Below, in pieces: positions 16,552 to 27,100 of a stretch of 64,000 bases of DNA; the stretch's first letter is position 1, and every line of letters begins with the position of its first letter. The stretch spans positions 1-64,000 of the forward strand of contig NZ_FPJE01000004.1 of the NCBI RefSeq assembly GCF_900119185.1. Direction: 5' to 3'. The stretch is from Sinomicrobium oceani (GTDB lineage Bacteria > Bacteroidota > Bacteroidia > Flavobacteriales > Flavobacteriaceae). The translations under genes and the position numbers were made by a program. Under the pieces are notes generated by a model. That model was not told where the DNA came from and searched no databases. It worked only from the letters and a program-made list of their open reading frames with translations.

Positions 16552-18702
16552 CTATTTTAAAACATGAATTTCGGAAGTGTCGGGTGTTTTTTCTATAAGT
16601 ATTACATCACCTGTCACGACCTGCCCCTCTACAATAAGGAACGGGTGTAATCTTTTTCCTTGTCGGTGTGCTATGACCCATATATATTCTTTTTCCGGCA
16701 ACCTGATCTTTACAGCTTCGGCATCTTCGTCATCAAGGGCGTTATCGTTGCGGTCGTAAACCGGGATCTTTTCGTATTGCACCCGGGTGTGCTCCGGAAA
16801 ATATAACAGGGTTGTAAACGATTGAAATCCTTTTCCCCCGGCAGAAAACTCTGCACGTCTTACAGGTTTTTTCAGATTGTACTCCGGTGACCACCAGGCA
16901 TCGGAGAGTTGTATCTCAATATCTTCAAGAGGCTGAATACGAAGGTTGTCCGAAGTGTGGAGGGTAGACAAGCCGTTGTTTTGTATGGCGACCTTTTGGT
17001 CGGGAAAATTAAAGTACCGGGAGTATGTATGTTCTCCCTTTCCCCTAAAACTGTCTGCGAGAATCCATATTCCGGGTTTCAGGTACAGCATTTGTCTTTT
17101 TATTAGTACCGGATCTTCCAGTCTCATATAAGCTGTGTTGATGGCTTCTGCATAATCGTATTGCTCCGAAATAACCGTATATGCCCCTTCCGAGCGGGCT
17201 TCGTAGGCATTGCTCCACGATCCTGAATATATACTGTTGGGCAGGTGATCTACCCCAAGTGTATTGTGCGCGCTGTTCTCTTTGAAATATTTTCTCCATT
17301 TGGTATTGACATAGGTGTACCGCCCTCCGTCAATGAGATAGTCGCGATGATGAGCATAGAGTGTGAAATGCAACAGGTCGTCGTGAGAATGTCCCCCGCC
17401 GAGGCGTTTCATGTGAAAACTACTATAATAAGCGTCGTGTTCCCAGGATGAGCGGGAATAGAGGTCTCCCGTATTTTGTTGCCAGGCGGACAGAAAGCCG
17501 GGGTCTTCTGTGCGGAGACCGGTATAGGTTTGTTTATCTTTTTCCGAAAAAATAAAGAAATTTTCATAATCGGGAGTTTCAAATGCCCTCGATTTTATCG
17601 TGCCGTCCCCGAACAACAGGGCAGCTGTGGTGAGGAGCCCTCTCAGGTCATTATCATCGCTGTCTCCCAGAAGGGGTTCGTGATAATCGGGTTTTTGCCA
17701 CATGATATTGGCATAGGCCATATCCCTGGTTTTTTTATGAATAATTGCGGGCAACCGGATCTGCCGTCTTTGGGCAAGGAGAAGGGTGTTGAGGTAGCAG
17801 TGAAAAACCTCGTTGTGGTACATGGGCGATTGCTCCCATTGTGTACCATCTTCCAGTATCTGGTTACGGATACAGGTTTCGAGCCGGGAAATCGCATTTT
17901 TTTGCCAGGCTGCTGCCTGCCGGAAATCCGAAAGGAAAACGGATAGATTGAACAAGCCGTGAAATTCCAGGATACCCCAGTTGCTTATCTGGGAGTGACG
18001 ATTGTATGCGCTATTCAGAAAATCTGCATGAACATAAAGGGCGCCAAGAAATTTTTCAATAAAATCAGGGGTGATTGCCCTGGAATTTTTAAGGAGTTCG
18101 AAGGTTTTGATCCAGTTTTCTGCACGAATACCCGCTTCTATACGCCTCCAGGAGGTCTGTTTTTTGGCATCTTCAAGCGGGTTATTGTCGATCCAGTGTG
18201 TTACCTGTTGTACAAAAGTACGGGCGTATTTTTCTTTTCCGGTAAGGAAGTACGCTTTGCCGAGATCGATCCAGTACCGGTGACGATTCAGCATAAACGT
18301 CCATTCTTCATCACCGAAAGGTTCTGCATCCCAGTCTGTTTCACCGGGGAATTTATAAGGTATGTTTGTTTTTTCCATATCCCATTCGTAGCGGAACAGA
18401 AAGTATTTATTTTTTACTTCTCCGGCAGTTCGCAGGGAATTTTCTACCTCTTTTCCGAATTGTATGCGGATGTCAGGAATATCTTCTTCGGATACCCGGA
18501 TGTAAAGATTTTTTCGCTTCCGGAAAATATCCAGTAACATCTTTTTTGCTTTTTCGGAATCGCCCTGTTCGTAAAGCGCTTTCACAGGTTTCAGAATGGG
18601 AGTGTCCAAACTCCGTGTATCGAGCATGTTGTGCTGGAATGCAAAAGTTTCCAGGATGCCTGCAAAGACATAAAATATCAATATTCTAACGGAGCGGTAC
18701 AT
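16552..18702 (-). CDS. heparinase III-like polysaccharide lyase (heparinase II/III fold, PL12-like)
   Basis: A 716-residue lyase, probably periplasmic, with a hydrophobic N-terminus (MYRSVRILIFYVFAGILETF). Residues 90-370 form the alpha/alpha toroid and about 400-716 the beta-sandwich Hepar_II_III domain, seen in GGGHSHDDLLHF (435-446) and SAHNTLGVD (477-485). N241 in QISNWGILEFHG and Y295 in SPMYHNEVF are 54 residues apart, as are N240 and Y294 of Pedobacter heparinase III (from memory). Such lyases cut uronic-acid glycans by beta-elimination. Heparinase III prefers low-sulfate heparan chains, so heparan- or heparosan-like substrate is plausible but inferred. The next lyase gene upstream is only 4 bp away. 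Confidence 0.85.
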   Translation of the reverse strand: MYRSVRILIFYVFAGILETFAFQHNMLDTRSLDTPILKPVKALYEQGDSEKAKKMLLDIFRKRKNLYIRVSEEDIPDIRIQFGKEVENSLRTAGEVKNKYFLFRYEWDMEKTNIPYKFPGETDWDAEPFGDEEWTFMLNRHRYWIDLGKAYFLTGKEKYARTFVQQVTHWIDNNPLEDAKKQTSWRRIEAGIRAENWIKTFELLKNSRAITPDFIEKFLGALYVHADFLNSAYNRHSQISNWGILEFHGLFNLSVFLSDFRQAAAWQKNAISRLETCIRNQILEDGTQWEQSPMYHNEVFHCYLNTLLLAQRRQIRLPAIIHKKTRDMAYANIMWQKPDYHEPLLGDSDDNDLRGLLTTAALLFGDGTIKSRAFETPDYENFFIFSEKDKQTYTGLRTEDPGFLSAWQQNTGDLYSRSSWEHDAYYSSFHMKRLGGGHSHDDLLHFTLYAHHRDYLIDGGRYTYVNTKWRKYFKENSAHNTLGVDHLPNSIYSGSWSNAYEARSEGAYTVISEQYDYAEAINTAYMRLEDPVLIKRQMLYLKPGIWILADSFRGKGEHTYSRYFNFPDQKVAIQNNGLSTLHTSDNLRIQPLEDIEIQLSDAWWSPEYNLKKPVRRAEFSAGGKGFQSFTTLLYFPEHTRVQYEKIPVYDRNDNALDDEDAEAVKIRLPEKEYIWVIAHRQGKRLHPFLIVEGQVVTGDVILIEKTPDTSEIHVLK

Positions 18703-18706
18703 ACTT

Positions 18707-20680
18707 TTATAATTTTTCTTCTTTTATGATACACTTCCAGTTCCCCTGAAGTGTTTTTTCTTTTGCACGAAGTACGATTCTGTAGAGTTGTTTTTGTTGC
18801 CACGAACGGAGCAGACGGGGATCTTCAAGGGGGAGTTCTTCCACGGTTACATCAAACGTATCTTGTGGAAAGTAGAGAGATACCTCCCGGTTTTTCTCCG
18901 TTTTTAATATGATCTTTCCATCTTTTCCGGTTACGGGAGGAAGCGTGGTTATGAAGTGCAGCGTATTGTAATCCCGGAACGAGCGGAGTGAAAAACTATC
19001 TTTAATACGGAGCTCAGGAGCAGAAGACCGTTGCAGGTGGTAGGTTCTCTTCCAGGATGTACATTTGGCATCTATGGGATAGGCAGAAGCGATATCCAGT
19101 GTAAAACGGAGGCCTGACCTGGTGTTTTCGAAATCGACAGCTGCAGCTTTATATTGTTTTCCGAAAGACTGGGAAGTGCCGTTTACCCTGGGGAGGTTGT
19201 GATAATCGGATTGCATGGTCCAGATTGTATATCTTTCGGAGCTGAAAGTCTTGCGCGTATAGGTCTCTACACCTATATCAACAAGCAGCGGGGTACCGTT
19301 GTGGAAAAGCATAAAACTCCCTGCATCGTTATGATTATGGCTTTCGTCGTTATATCCTCCTTTGGCTGCAAAGAAAAAACCTTTTTGCGCATTTTTATCC
19401 GTACGCCCTCCGGCAATCTGGGTCTGGGGGTACCAGAGATAAAGCGTATTTTCTTTTTCGGTAGGGGTGTTTCTGATGTTATTGTAATTAAACAGGTTAT
19501 GTAATGCACGATCCAGACTGTGATCGAGAGGCTCGGAAAAAAAATTGTTCTGATCAGCTATAAAAGCCCCGAATTTTTTCAGATCGGTATCGCGGAGGTA
19601 ATTTCCATACCGATAAATGATTCCCGCATCGGCATTCAGGCGGGCCGGTGAGTCTGCAAAGTTTACAAACCAGTCTCCCGCAATATGGGCATTCATGATA
19701 TACTTTCCCATATTGGCAATAAGCGGCTGATTTCCGATATAGATTTTATCGGAAGATATCTTTTGAAGCAGTTCCAGGTATTCCATCATCTTTCCCCCGG
19801 CATGATCCCAGTATGCGGGCCCTTCTTCACAAGCTCCGTCGTCTTTGTAGTAATTTATGAATTTGTCTACGGAATGCATGCTTTTTGTGATCACTTCGTA
19901 TTTGGTGTCCTCATCCAGGGAAGGTCCCAGAAGGAGACTGCTGATCAGTACATTGTAATTGCACCAGGGGTTCCAGTTGTTGACAAAACCGTCTTTTTTA
20001 AAAGCCTGCCACCAGAAATCGTCTCTTTCGAGATAAGGTGTGATAATTCTGCTTTTGATCTCCTGTGGGATTCGTTTTTGCAGAAAAGGAGAGATCGTTG
20101 CAAAATCATCCCTGAAAAAGTAATAGGCCCACCCCAGGAGATTTGCGATCTCTCCTGCACCGAGGTCGATAACGGGTTCATTGACATTGGGAATTCCGGC
20201 ACCTCCTTTTTGTGCGGGCAGATGGGCCGATAAGACCCAGGTAGATTGTTCGCAAATAGCCCAGGAACCATTGACCAGGGCATCCATAAAACGCCCCTGA
20301 TCTTCGAGGAGTTCTGCCAGGATCAGTTTTTTCAGTGACGCACTTCTTTTGCGGCTGTATTGCTGCATGACTTCCCTGTCTCCGGTACGCTTGAAGTCGA
20401 GATAAGCGGTTGCGGGAATTGCCGGCCAGTCATAGCGCATGGCTTCTTCACCTTCGGTGATGATCTTTTTCCGGATTTCCGCAGGAAGGTTTTTAAGATA
20501 GATCGTTACCGAATCTTTACGGTAAGGCGTGTAATTTGTTTCGGTGATGTGCCGTATGGTGTTGTCTTTTAGAAAAGAACCGAGAAGATTGCGTTGTTGC
20601 TGTGCTGTAGAAGGTGTGAAAACCGTTAGAAGAATAACGGTGAAAACCAACGGATAACATATTCCTGAATAGTGTTTCAT
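18707..20680 (-). CDS. second heparinase II/III-family polysaccharide lyase
   Basis: A 657-residue lyase with a Sec signal peptide (residues 1-26, ending STAQ). The toroid domain carries NNWNPWCNYN (234-243) and EEGPAYWDHAGG (285-296), which would supply the neutralising Asn and catalytic Tyr (Y290). The C-terminal beta-sandwich carries SHNHNDAGSFMLF (447-459), with His as base, and the downstream LLVDIGVETYTRKTFS. These motifs differ clearly from those of the neighbouring PL12-like lyase, so the two enzymes are probably specialised for different bonds or chain lengths. I do not assign a PL family number. Translation of the two lyases is likely coupled, as only 4 bp separate them. Confidence 0.85.
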   Translation of the reverse strand: MKHYSGICYPLVFTVILLTVFTPSTAQQQRNLLGSFLKDNTIRHITETNYTPYRKDSVTIYLKNLPAEIRKKIITEGEEAMRYDWPAIPATAYLDFKRTGDREVMQQYSRKRSASLKKLILAELLEDQGRFMDALVNGSWAICEQSTWVLSAHLPAQKGGAGIPNVNEPVIDLGAGEIANLLGWAYYFFRDDFATISPFLQKRIPQEIKSRIITPYLERDDFWWQAFKKDGFVNNWNPWCNYNVLISSLLLGPSLDEDTKYEVITKSMHSVDKFINYYKDDGACEEGPAYWDHAGGKMMEYLELLQKISSDKIYIGNQPLIANMGKYIMNAHIAGDWFVNFADSPARLNADAGIIYRYGNYLRDTDLKKFGAFIADQNNFFSEPLDHSLDRALHNLFNYNNIRNTPTEKENTLYLWYPQTQIAGGRTDKNAQKGFFFAAKGGYNDESHNHNDAGSFMLFHNGTPLLVDIGVETYTRKTFSSERYTIWTMQSDYHNLPRVNGTSQSFGKQYKAAAVDFENTRSGLRFTLDIASAYPIDAKCTSWKRTYHLQRSSAPELRIKDSFSLRSFRDYNTLHFITTLPPVTGKDGKIILKTEKNREVSLYFPQDTFDVTVEELPLEDPRLLRSWQQKQLYRIVLRAKEKTLQGNWKCIIKEEKL

Positions 20681-20760
20681 TTTTTTTGTTTTAATATGTG
20701 CTGAGGGAATGACCGGTTATGCATGGTTGGTTAAGAAGCAAAACCGGCCCTCCCGTTGTA

Positions 20761-22341
20761 TTATTCTACATAGGCTCCGAGCTCTGCAAGGTGGGTGTAG
20801 TTGAAATTTCCATAGCTATTGGCTGTAACCAGTTTTATATAGCGGTAAGACTGTGTGGAAGACAGATCGATGTACTGCCAGTTCATAACTTGCTGTAATG
20901 TATAATTTCCGAGAGATTGCCAGGTGCTGTTATCATTACTGCCAAAAAGCTCGAAATCTTTTATGGCCCCGTTGAGGTTGGACCGGTTTGCAAAAGCGAA
21001 ACCTTTTACAGAAGTTACGGACCCCATATCCAGTACAAAATAATGCGGGTGTGCCGGAAGTGAATTTTTCCACTCCGTATGCCATACACTCGATTGGTCA
21101 CCATCGAGCATTTTACTTGCTGCCCCGGTGTCTTCTTCACTATCAGCGTCAATAACGGACCATCCGTCCCGGTTGATCAGTTCTTTCGTATTGATGATCC
21201 CGATATTGGGCGTACCGTTTTCAAATTCGTATTCATAGCTGTATGTTTTGGCGGTACCGTTTTCATGATAAAAGCGTATCCTGAGCTGGTATTCACCCTC
21301 CAGGGTATAAAAATCGGTCAGAGGGCATGCTATATGAAGGCTGTCGGTGCCGATGGGTTTAACGGTCCATGCCGGTGCATCATAATCCTTATTGCCCCCG
21401 GCCGGATAGGGATCGTGCCAGATATTAATATCATTAACATCGAGATCGCTTTCAAATTTTGCATCGATAATAATGTTTCCGTTTTCCGTTTTACCCCTTA
21501 GTTTGATGATTTTATGATTGACGGGCTGGTACCAGTCGGTTCGTGAAGTTGTGCTGAACGTTTGGGAATTTGCAAAAGTGGCAGCAGAAGCACCGGTGAT
21601 AAAAGTCGGTGTTTTGCCGTAGGTGTGGTTACCTCCTCCCATGAGTGCAGTACCTAAAGTAGCCTGCTCGCTTTTTCGCTCTTTGTTGTGACTGGCGTTA
21701 AGTCCGTGTCCGAGTTCATGAATAAGCCCGCCTATCCATTTTGTGGCCAGATTGCCGTGTACGTCGGATTGTCCGAGATACTGTATATCCATGGCAGGAT
21801 AATCGAGCGCAAAACAATATTTGCCCAGGCCGTAAAATGGTACTCCGCCCGGATTCAGGGAATCCCCCGATGTCGAAGGCAGGATGACCAGGGTATGTTC
21901 GCTTTTTTTACGGTTCTGATGAGTTGCAAAGTATTGTTCGAGTTCCGGAATAATATTGGAGCCCCCGCCGGAATACGGGTAGTGGTCTGCTTCATACTGT
22001 CCTTCCACGATATCGATGCTGATCATGTCCTGGGATATAAGTTCCATCCCAAACGATTTACGCCCGAATCCTTCCCTGTCGAGGTTTTCTGCGAAAAACT
22101 CCTGGGTTTGTAACAGGATGCCGCTCAGCCTTTCCTCGAAATCCGTAAAAGCAGTGGTGTTTTGAGGTAGAAAATAGACCACATTAAGTTTGTAAGGCTG
22201 GCTGCTCCATTCGTTGGCCGTCTGGTTTCCGGGGTCATTGTCATTCCCGGGGCCATTGTCTGCTCCTAAGTAATCGGGGTTACAACTGTACAGGGCAGTG
22301 GCAATTCCGCATGCCATAATCGATTTGAAAAAAGTGTTCAT
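20761..22341 (-). CDS. metzincin-like zinc lipoprotein with F5/8 type C domain
   Basis: A 526-residue lipoprotein: the signal peptide ends at the lipobox ALYSC, with C20 as the lipidated residue. The metallopeptidase core (about 50-300) has HELGHGLNASH at 208-218, giving zinc ligands H208, H212 and H218 and base E209. This is the metzincin pattern HExxHxxGxxH with Asn in place of Gly, and M234 in TALMGGG may be the Met-turn. Residues 385-526 form a discoidin (F5/8 type C) domain, a carbohydrate-binding module. It resembles zinc-dependent metalloproteinase lipoproteins of Bacteroidota. Its place between susD and the lyases suggests it trims a protein carrying the glycan, which is inference. 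Confidence 0.85.
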   Translation of the reverse strand: MNTFFKSIMACGIATALYSCNPDYLGADNGPGNDNDPGNQTANEWSSQPYKLNVVYFLPQNTTAFTDFEERLSGILLQTQEFFAENLDREGFGRKSFGMELISQDMISIDIVEGQYEADHYPYSGGGSNIIPELEQYFATHQNRKKSEHTLVILPSTSGDSLNPGGVPFYGLGKYCFALDYPAMDIQYLGQSDVHGNLATKWIGGLIHELGHGLNASHNKERKSEQATLGTALMGGGNHTYGKTPTFITGASAATFANSQTFSTTSRTDWYQPVNHKIIKLRGKTENGNIIIDAKFESDLDVNDINIWHDPYPAGGNKDYDAPAWTVKPIGTDSLHIACPLTDFYTLEGEYQLRIRFYHENGTAKTYSYEYEFENGTPNIGIINTKELINRDGWSVIDADSEEDTGAASKMLDGDQSSVWHTEWKNSLPAHPHYFVLDMGSVTSVKGFAFANRSNLNGAIKDFELFGSNDNSTWQSLGNYTLQQVMNWQYIDLSSTQSYRYIKLVTANSYGNFNYTHLAELGAYVE

Positions 22342-22372
22342 ACTATAAGTTTTGAGGTTAAAATTTTATGAA

Positions 22373-22412
22373 AAATCCCCTAAGACCCTCAGGAAACAAA
22401 AGTCTTAGGGGG
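22373..22412 (-). terminator. hairpin between susD and the metallopeptidase
   Basis: CCCCTAAGAC (22377-22386) pairs with GTCTTAGGGG (22402-22411), a stem of at least 10 bp. Read on the minus strand it is followed by ATTTTTC, so it resembles an intrinsic terminator inside the operon. It may reduce transcription of the enzyme genes relative to susCD, or stabilise the susCD message. Confidence 0.7.
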
Positions 22413-22419
22413 TATGTTT

Positions 22420-24066
22420 TTACCATTCCGGGTTTTGTTCGAGATTCGGGTTCAAGGCCCGTTGTTCGGTGGCAAAAGGCCATAAATAGTCTCTGGCGGG
22501 GTCGAAGTAGCGGTTTTCCTTTTTCTGGAGCAGTATGATATTGTCGTCGGTCAGCAAAGGGTCGTTACCTTCCTGTTCTTTGAATTCGTCGAAATAGTAG
22601 TTGCCCAGGATGTCTCTCTGCAGTACGTCTTCTGCTATTTTCCATCGGATGATATCCCAATAACGGAATCCTTCGAGAGCGAGTTCCACACGTCTTTCCC
22701 TGCGTATCTCCTGCCGCATATCAAGCCCGTTCGCTGCAACAAAAGCATTGGTGAGCGCAGGCATATTTACGCTTTCTCTACTCCTGAGCTTATTGACGGA
22801 AAGGTTGAGGTCTTCGTCGCTAATGGCGCCGTCGAGCTCATAAGTAGCCTCGGCATAGTTGAGCAGTACCTCGGCATATCTTATGATAGGGCGGTCTATG
22901 TAAGAACGCGATACCTGCCAGTCGTTGAGGTTTGCGTACCTTCGGTTTCCGAAACCTGTTTTCTGAAAGTTTAGCGGGGGAATGGTATAAACAGGCCTGG
23001 TCCCTATATATTCGTCACCTGCTTTAAAGAAGGTGTCTCCCATACGGGGATCGCGATTGTTGAACACTTCTACCGTATTGGCAGGTTGTTCGTAAAGCGG
23101 AGACATGTCTATGGGAAGGCCGTCGGTCATCAGATAGGAATCAGCGAGATATTTTGTGGGGTTTGCCACCCCGGTCTCCAGGTTTCGCTGAGTTACATGA
23201 TATGAAATGCTGTTTTCGGTATTTTGCCCGTACATTCTTACCAATATATTTTCTTTGTTATCAGGGCCGTTTCCTTCGTACTGAAAAAGATTGAAATAAT
23301 TGGGAAAAATATCGTGCTCTCCGGATTGTATAATTTCGGAAGCAGCAGCTTTTGCGATAGCGAGATGACTTTGCGGATCACCATAGCCGTGAAATTTAGA
23401 GCGTGTTCCTTCGAACAGGGCGGCCCTGGATTTCAGTGCAAGAGCAGCGGTACGGGTTATACGTCCGTATTCGGAAGCATCCTGATCGCTCGGATCGGGT
23501 AGCAGGGAAACGGCGATGTCGAGGTCGTCATATATGGTTTGTATAACTTCTTCGCGGGAAGCCTGGGGCTCCAGTAACTCCGGAGCATCCTCGGTAAGTG
23601 TTTTAAGAATCAGCGGAACGCCTCCGTAACGCTGAAAAAGCTGAAAATAGCCCCAGGCACGGAAAAAATAGGCTTCTCCTATGTAAACATCTACGAGTTC
23701 CTGCGCCGTTCCATTCTCCACAACGAGTTGGGATTTTTTCATGATGTTGTTTGCCCAGCGTATCAGGGCATACTGATTTTCGTAAAAGCCGTCGGTTCCG
23801 GGCACGATCCTGGTGCCATCGCTGATGGAGTTGTTATTGGTTCCGTACGCATCGTCCGACCATACATCGTCGGTGACCGGTAGTCCGGGAAGATAGGTAT
23901 AGAGCCTGTTGGTCCCCATTTTAAGATCGGCTTCATTTTGCCAGAAAGAGGGGTCGGTGATATCGGTTTCCGGGATCCTGTTTACTTCACAGGAGGTCAT
24001 TCCCATCGTGCAGATAAGAATTCCGGTAGCTATTTTATGTAGTGTGGATTTCATAATTTTTGTCAT
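22420..24066 (-). CDS. susD: RagB/SusD-family glycan-binding lipoprotein
   Basis: A 548-residue surface lipoprotein that caps the SusC barrel and captures glycan. The lipobox is MGMTSC; initiation may be at 24066 or at the in-frame ATG 24054, which gives the more usual start MKSTLHKIATG. TPR-like helices of the SusD fold are evident (YIGEAYFFRAWGYFQLFQRYGG near 125-146), and the C-terminal half carries RRVELALEGFRYWDIIRW (near 450-470), a family signature. The SusC stop codon is 35 bp upstream. The substrate cannot be read from the sequence; the linked lyases and GH88 enzyme point to a uronic-acid polymer. Confidence 0.93.
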   Translation of the reverse strand: MTKIMKSTLHKIATGILICTMGMTSCEVNRIPETDITDPSFWQNEADLKMGTNRLYTYLPGLPVTDDVWSDDAYGTNNNSISDGTRIVPGTDGFYENQYALIRWANNIMKKSQLVVENGTAQELVDVYIGEAYFFRAWGYFQLFQRYGGVPLILKTLTEDAPELLEPQASREEVIQTIYDDLDIAVSLLPDPSDQDASEYGRITRTAALALKSRAALFEGTRSKFHGYGDPQSHLAIAKAAASEIIQSGEHDIFPNYFNLFQYEGNGPDNKENILVRMYGQNTENSISYHVTQRNLETGVANPTKYLADSYLMTDGLPIDMSPLYEQPANTVEVFNNRDPRMGDTFFKAGDEYIGTRPVYTIPPLNFQKTGFGNRRYANLNDWQVSRSYIDRPIIRYAEVLLNYAEATYELDGAISDEDLNLSVNKLRSRESVNMPALTNAFVAANGLDMRQEIRRERRVELALEGFRYWDIIRWKIAEDVLQRDILGNYYFDEFKEQEGNDPLLTDDNIILLQKKENRYFDPARDYLWPFATEQRALNPNLEQNPEW

Positions 24067-24101
24067 TTTTAATGGATACTCCTTTAAACGTAGTGAAAGG
24101 G

Positions 24102-27100
24102 TTAAAATGCCAGGTTAATCCCCAAAGCAAGTTTCCCGGACAGCGGATAATCGGAATTAGAGAGATCTCTTTGTTCGGGGTCTATAACACCTTTAAAAGG
24201 TCCGAGATTGGTGAACGTAAGAATATCTTCTGCCGAGCAGTATATGCGGAAGCGTGAAAAGCCGATTTTCTCGAGCACACTTTCCGGTAAAGAATAACCG
24301 ATCTGCATATTTTTCAGTCGTACATAAGCGGCATTCAGGATCCATCTGTCGGAAGCTACGAAATTGTGTCCGCCTGCGAGGAATGGCCTCGGAAAAGCCG
24401 CATCGGGATTGTCCGGTGTGTAGTAATCCATATGGTATTTACGAGGCTGTATCCAGGAGGCCTGGAGCGGTTGCCGTACGTAAATACTCGGAATGATATT
24501 TCGTTTGCCTACTCCCTGGAAGAAGAAATTAAAATCTATATTTTTCCAGTTTCCTCCGAGAGTTACGCCAAATAGATAGCGGGGATCGGTGGTGCCCATC
24601 ATACGGAGATCTCCCGGGTTTTGCAGGTTTCCGTCACCCGGAGTAATTCTTCCGTCTCCGTCGAGGTCGACATATTCGATATCTCCGATACCTGTATTGT
24701 TATGATAAAAAGGAGCTGCAGCTAATTGCTGGTCGGTTTCTATATATCCCGGAACGGTTTCGTATCCCCAGAGCGTACGCAGGGGCATGCCTTCGATCCT
24801 GGTATTGTTTCCGTCACTTACTACACTTACACCTCCGTAATTAATGAGTTTGTTCTGGTTATCGGAAAGGTTGAGCCCTACATTATATTTGAAATTTTCC
24901 CCGATACGATTCCTGTAATTCAGGTTGAGTTCCCATCCCCAGCTCTTCAGTTCGCCTGTATTGACCATAGGAGGAGTTACACCAAGGGTAGCGGGACGTG
25001 GAATGCGCACCAGCATGTTTTTATTGAATTTTTCATAAAAATCGAAACTACCACTCAGTTTGTTTCCGAAAAATCCGAAGTCGATACCGTAGTTAAAAGT
25101 TTCGATCGTTTCCCAGGCCAGACTGGACGAAGGAATACTACCCTGTGATACATAGGTGTTACGTCCCTTATCCTGGCCCAGCACCAGGTTATTGGATACC
25201 GACAGGATAGGGAGGTATGAGTAGTTACCTATGATGTCTTCGGAATTGGCTCCTCCGAGTTGCCCCCAGGAAAATCTCGGTTTGAGTTGAGAGATAAAGG
25301 AGATATTGTCGGAGAACCAGCTTTCGCGGTGCATGTTCCATCCTCCCGAAGCAGAAGTAAACCACTTTACACGTTGACCGGGGGCCAGGCGGGAGCTTTC
25401 GTCGGAACGTAAGGTGAATTCCAGGAGATACTTGTCATCATAGGTATAATTAAATCTTCCCAAAAGGGATTGATTGGCAAATTCGCCTACACTTTCGCTG
25501 TTGTTGAGGTTTTCCTGATCGGCGAAGTTCAGGCTGGGCAGGTCGTTGGTAAACATATTGCTGGCTGATGCGACAACGGTTTTTCTGGTGAAATCTTCCC
25601 ATTGATACCCTGCAAGAACGTGAAAGTTATGCTTTTCGGCCAGGGTAAGGTCGTAATCCACGAGAAACTGGAAGTTCTGGGTAACTATATTCCTTCGGTT
25701 AACCTCGTAGAAATTCGGATTGTTGAGCAGGTATACAGGAGTATCGGCGCGATCCCAGAGTTCTACCGTACGCCGGAAAGTGTCCAGATCCCTGCGCTGG
25801 TCTTCCCTTCCGTAGATAGTCCGGAACTCGAGACCTTTTACAAAATCTTTGGCAGTAAGGGTAAAAACGCTGTTCAATCCACCGAAGTTATCGTGCACAT
25901 AACCGCCTGCTTTAAGGAGGGCATAGGTGTTATTCCCCGAAGATCCTGCACCACCAAATAGTTTTCCTTCGGGAGTAAATATGGGGAATCGTGTTCTGGC
26001 CTGGTACACTTGCTGAAAAAGACCGTAACCGTTGATGGTGGACGAGGACCTCTTTTTGTATTCGTCCGTGTAGTAAATACGGGAATCCAGGTTGAGGTGT
26101 TTGGTAAGGTCGGCGCTGACATTGATCCTCGCATTCCAGCGGGTGTATTGATCCGGTCCTATTTTAAATATACCGTCCTGGTCCTGGTAACCCAGGGAAA
26201 AATTGTATCTCATTTTTTCGGAACCTCCGCGGGCACTGAAATTGTGATTATGCATAAAATAAACTTTTCGCAAAACGTCTTCCGAAATATGACGCTGGTT
26301 ATACATAATGTATTTGTTCGGGTTTTCGGGATCTACCACGTAAGGTATGTTGTTCCGGATATTTTCGAGATCGAAATCGCTGTACTCCGGACCTATACCT
26401 GCGTTGGCCCTGGCGAGGTTGGAGTATTCCGCTTCTTCGAGAAGTGATAAACGGTCCGGGACATTCAGGGCCCATTGCGCGGTAAGCTGACCGGTATATT
26501 CGAAGACAGCCTTGCCCTTGGTTCCGGTCCTCGTGGTGATGAGGATAACCCCTCCTGCTGCTCTGGCTCCGTAAATGGCAGCGGCGGCACCGTCTTTGAG
26601 CACGGATACCGATTCGACATCGGAAGGATTCAGACCTTGAAGGGCTTCCGGTCTCGAGGTAACACCGTCTATAATAACCAATGGCGGAGTAGCGCCGTTA
26701 GCCGAACTTACCCCGCGTATTTCCATAGAGAGTCCTTCTTCTCCGGGTTGTCCGGTACTTCTTGTTATGGACAGACCTGGTACCGTTCCCTGTAAGGCGG
26801 TGGTCATACCTGTTGCAGGTCTGTTTTGTATGGTTTCGGAAGATACCGTACTTACGGCCCCTGTCATAGTGGCTTTTTTCTGTGTTCCGTAACCTACGAC
26901 AACAACCTCGTCGAGCTGAGAAATATCCTCTTTGAGGCTCACATCGATAGTTTTTCGGCCGTTAACCGGTATTTCCTGGGATATATAACCCATGTAGCTG
27001 AAAACGAGAACGGCATTATCGCCGGAAACGGAAATTTCGTAATTGCCGTCAAAATCGGTAGCAACACCCCTGGAACTGTTTTTAAGTACCACGGTTACCC

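Noticed and set aside
20701-20760. Hairpin CCGGTT/AACCGG between the lyase and metallopeptidase genes
   Set aside because: Only six pairs, a long loop and no T-run, too weak to call as terminator.
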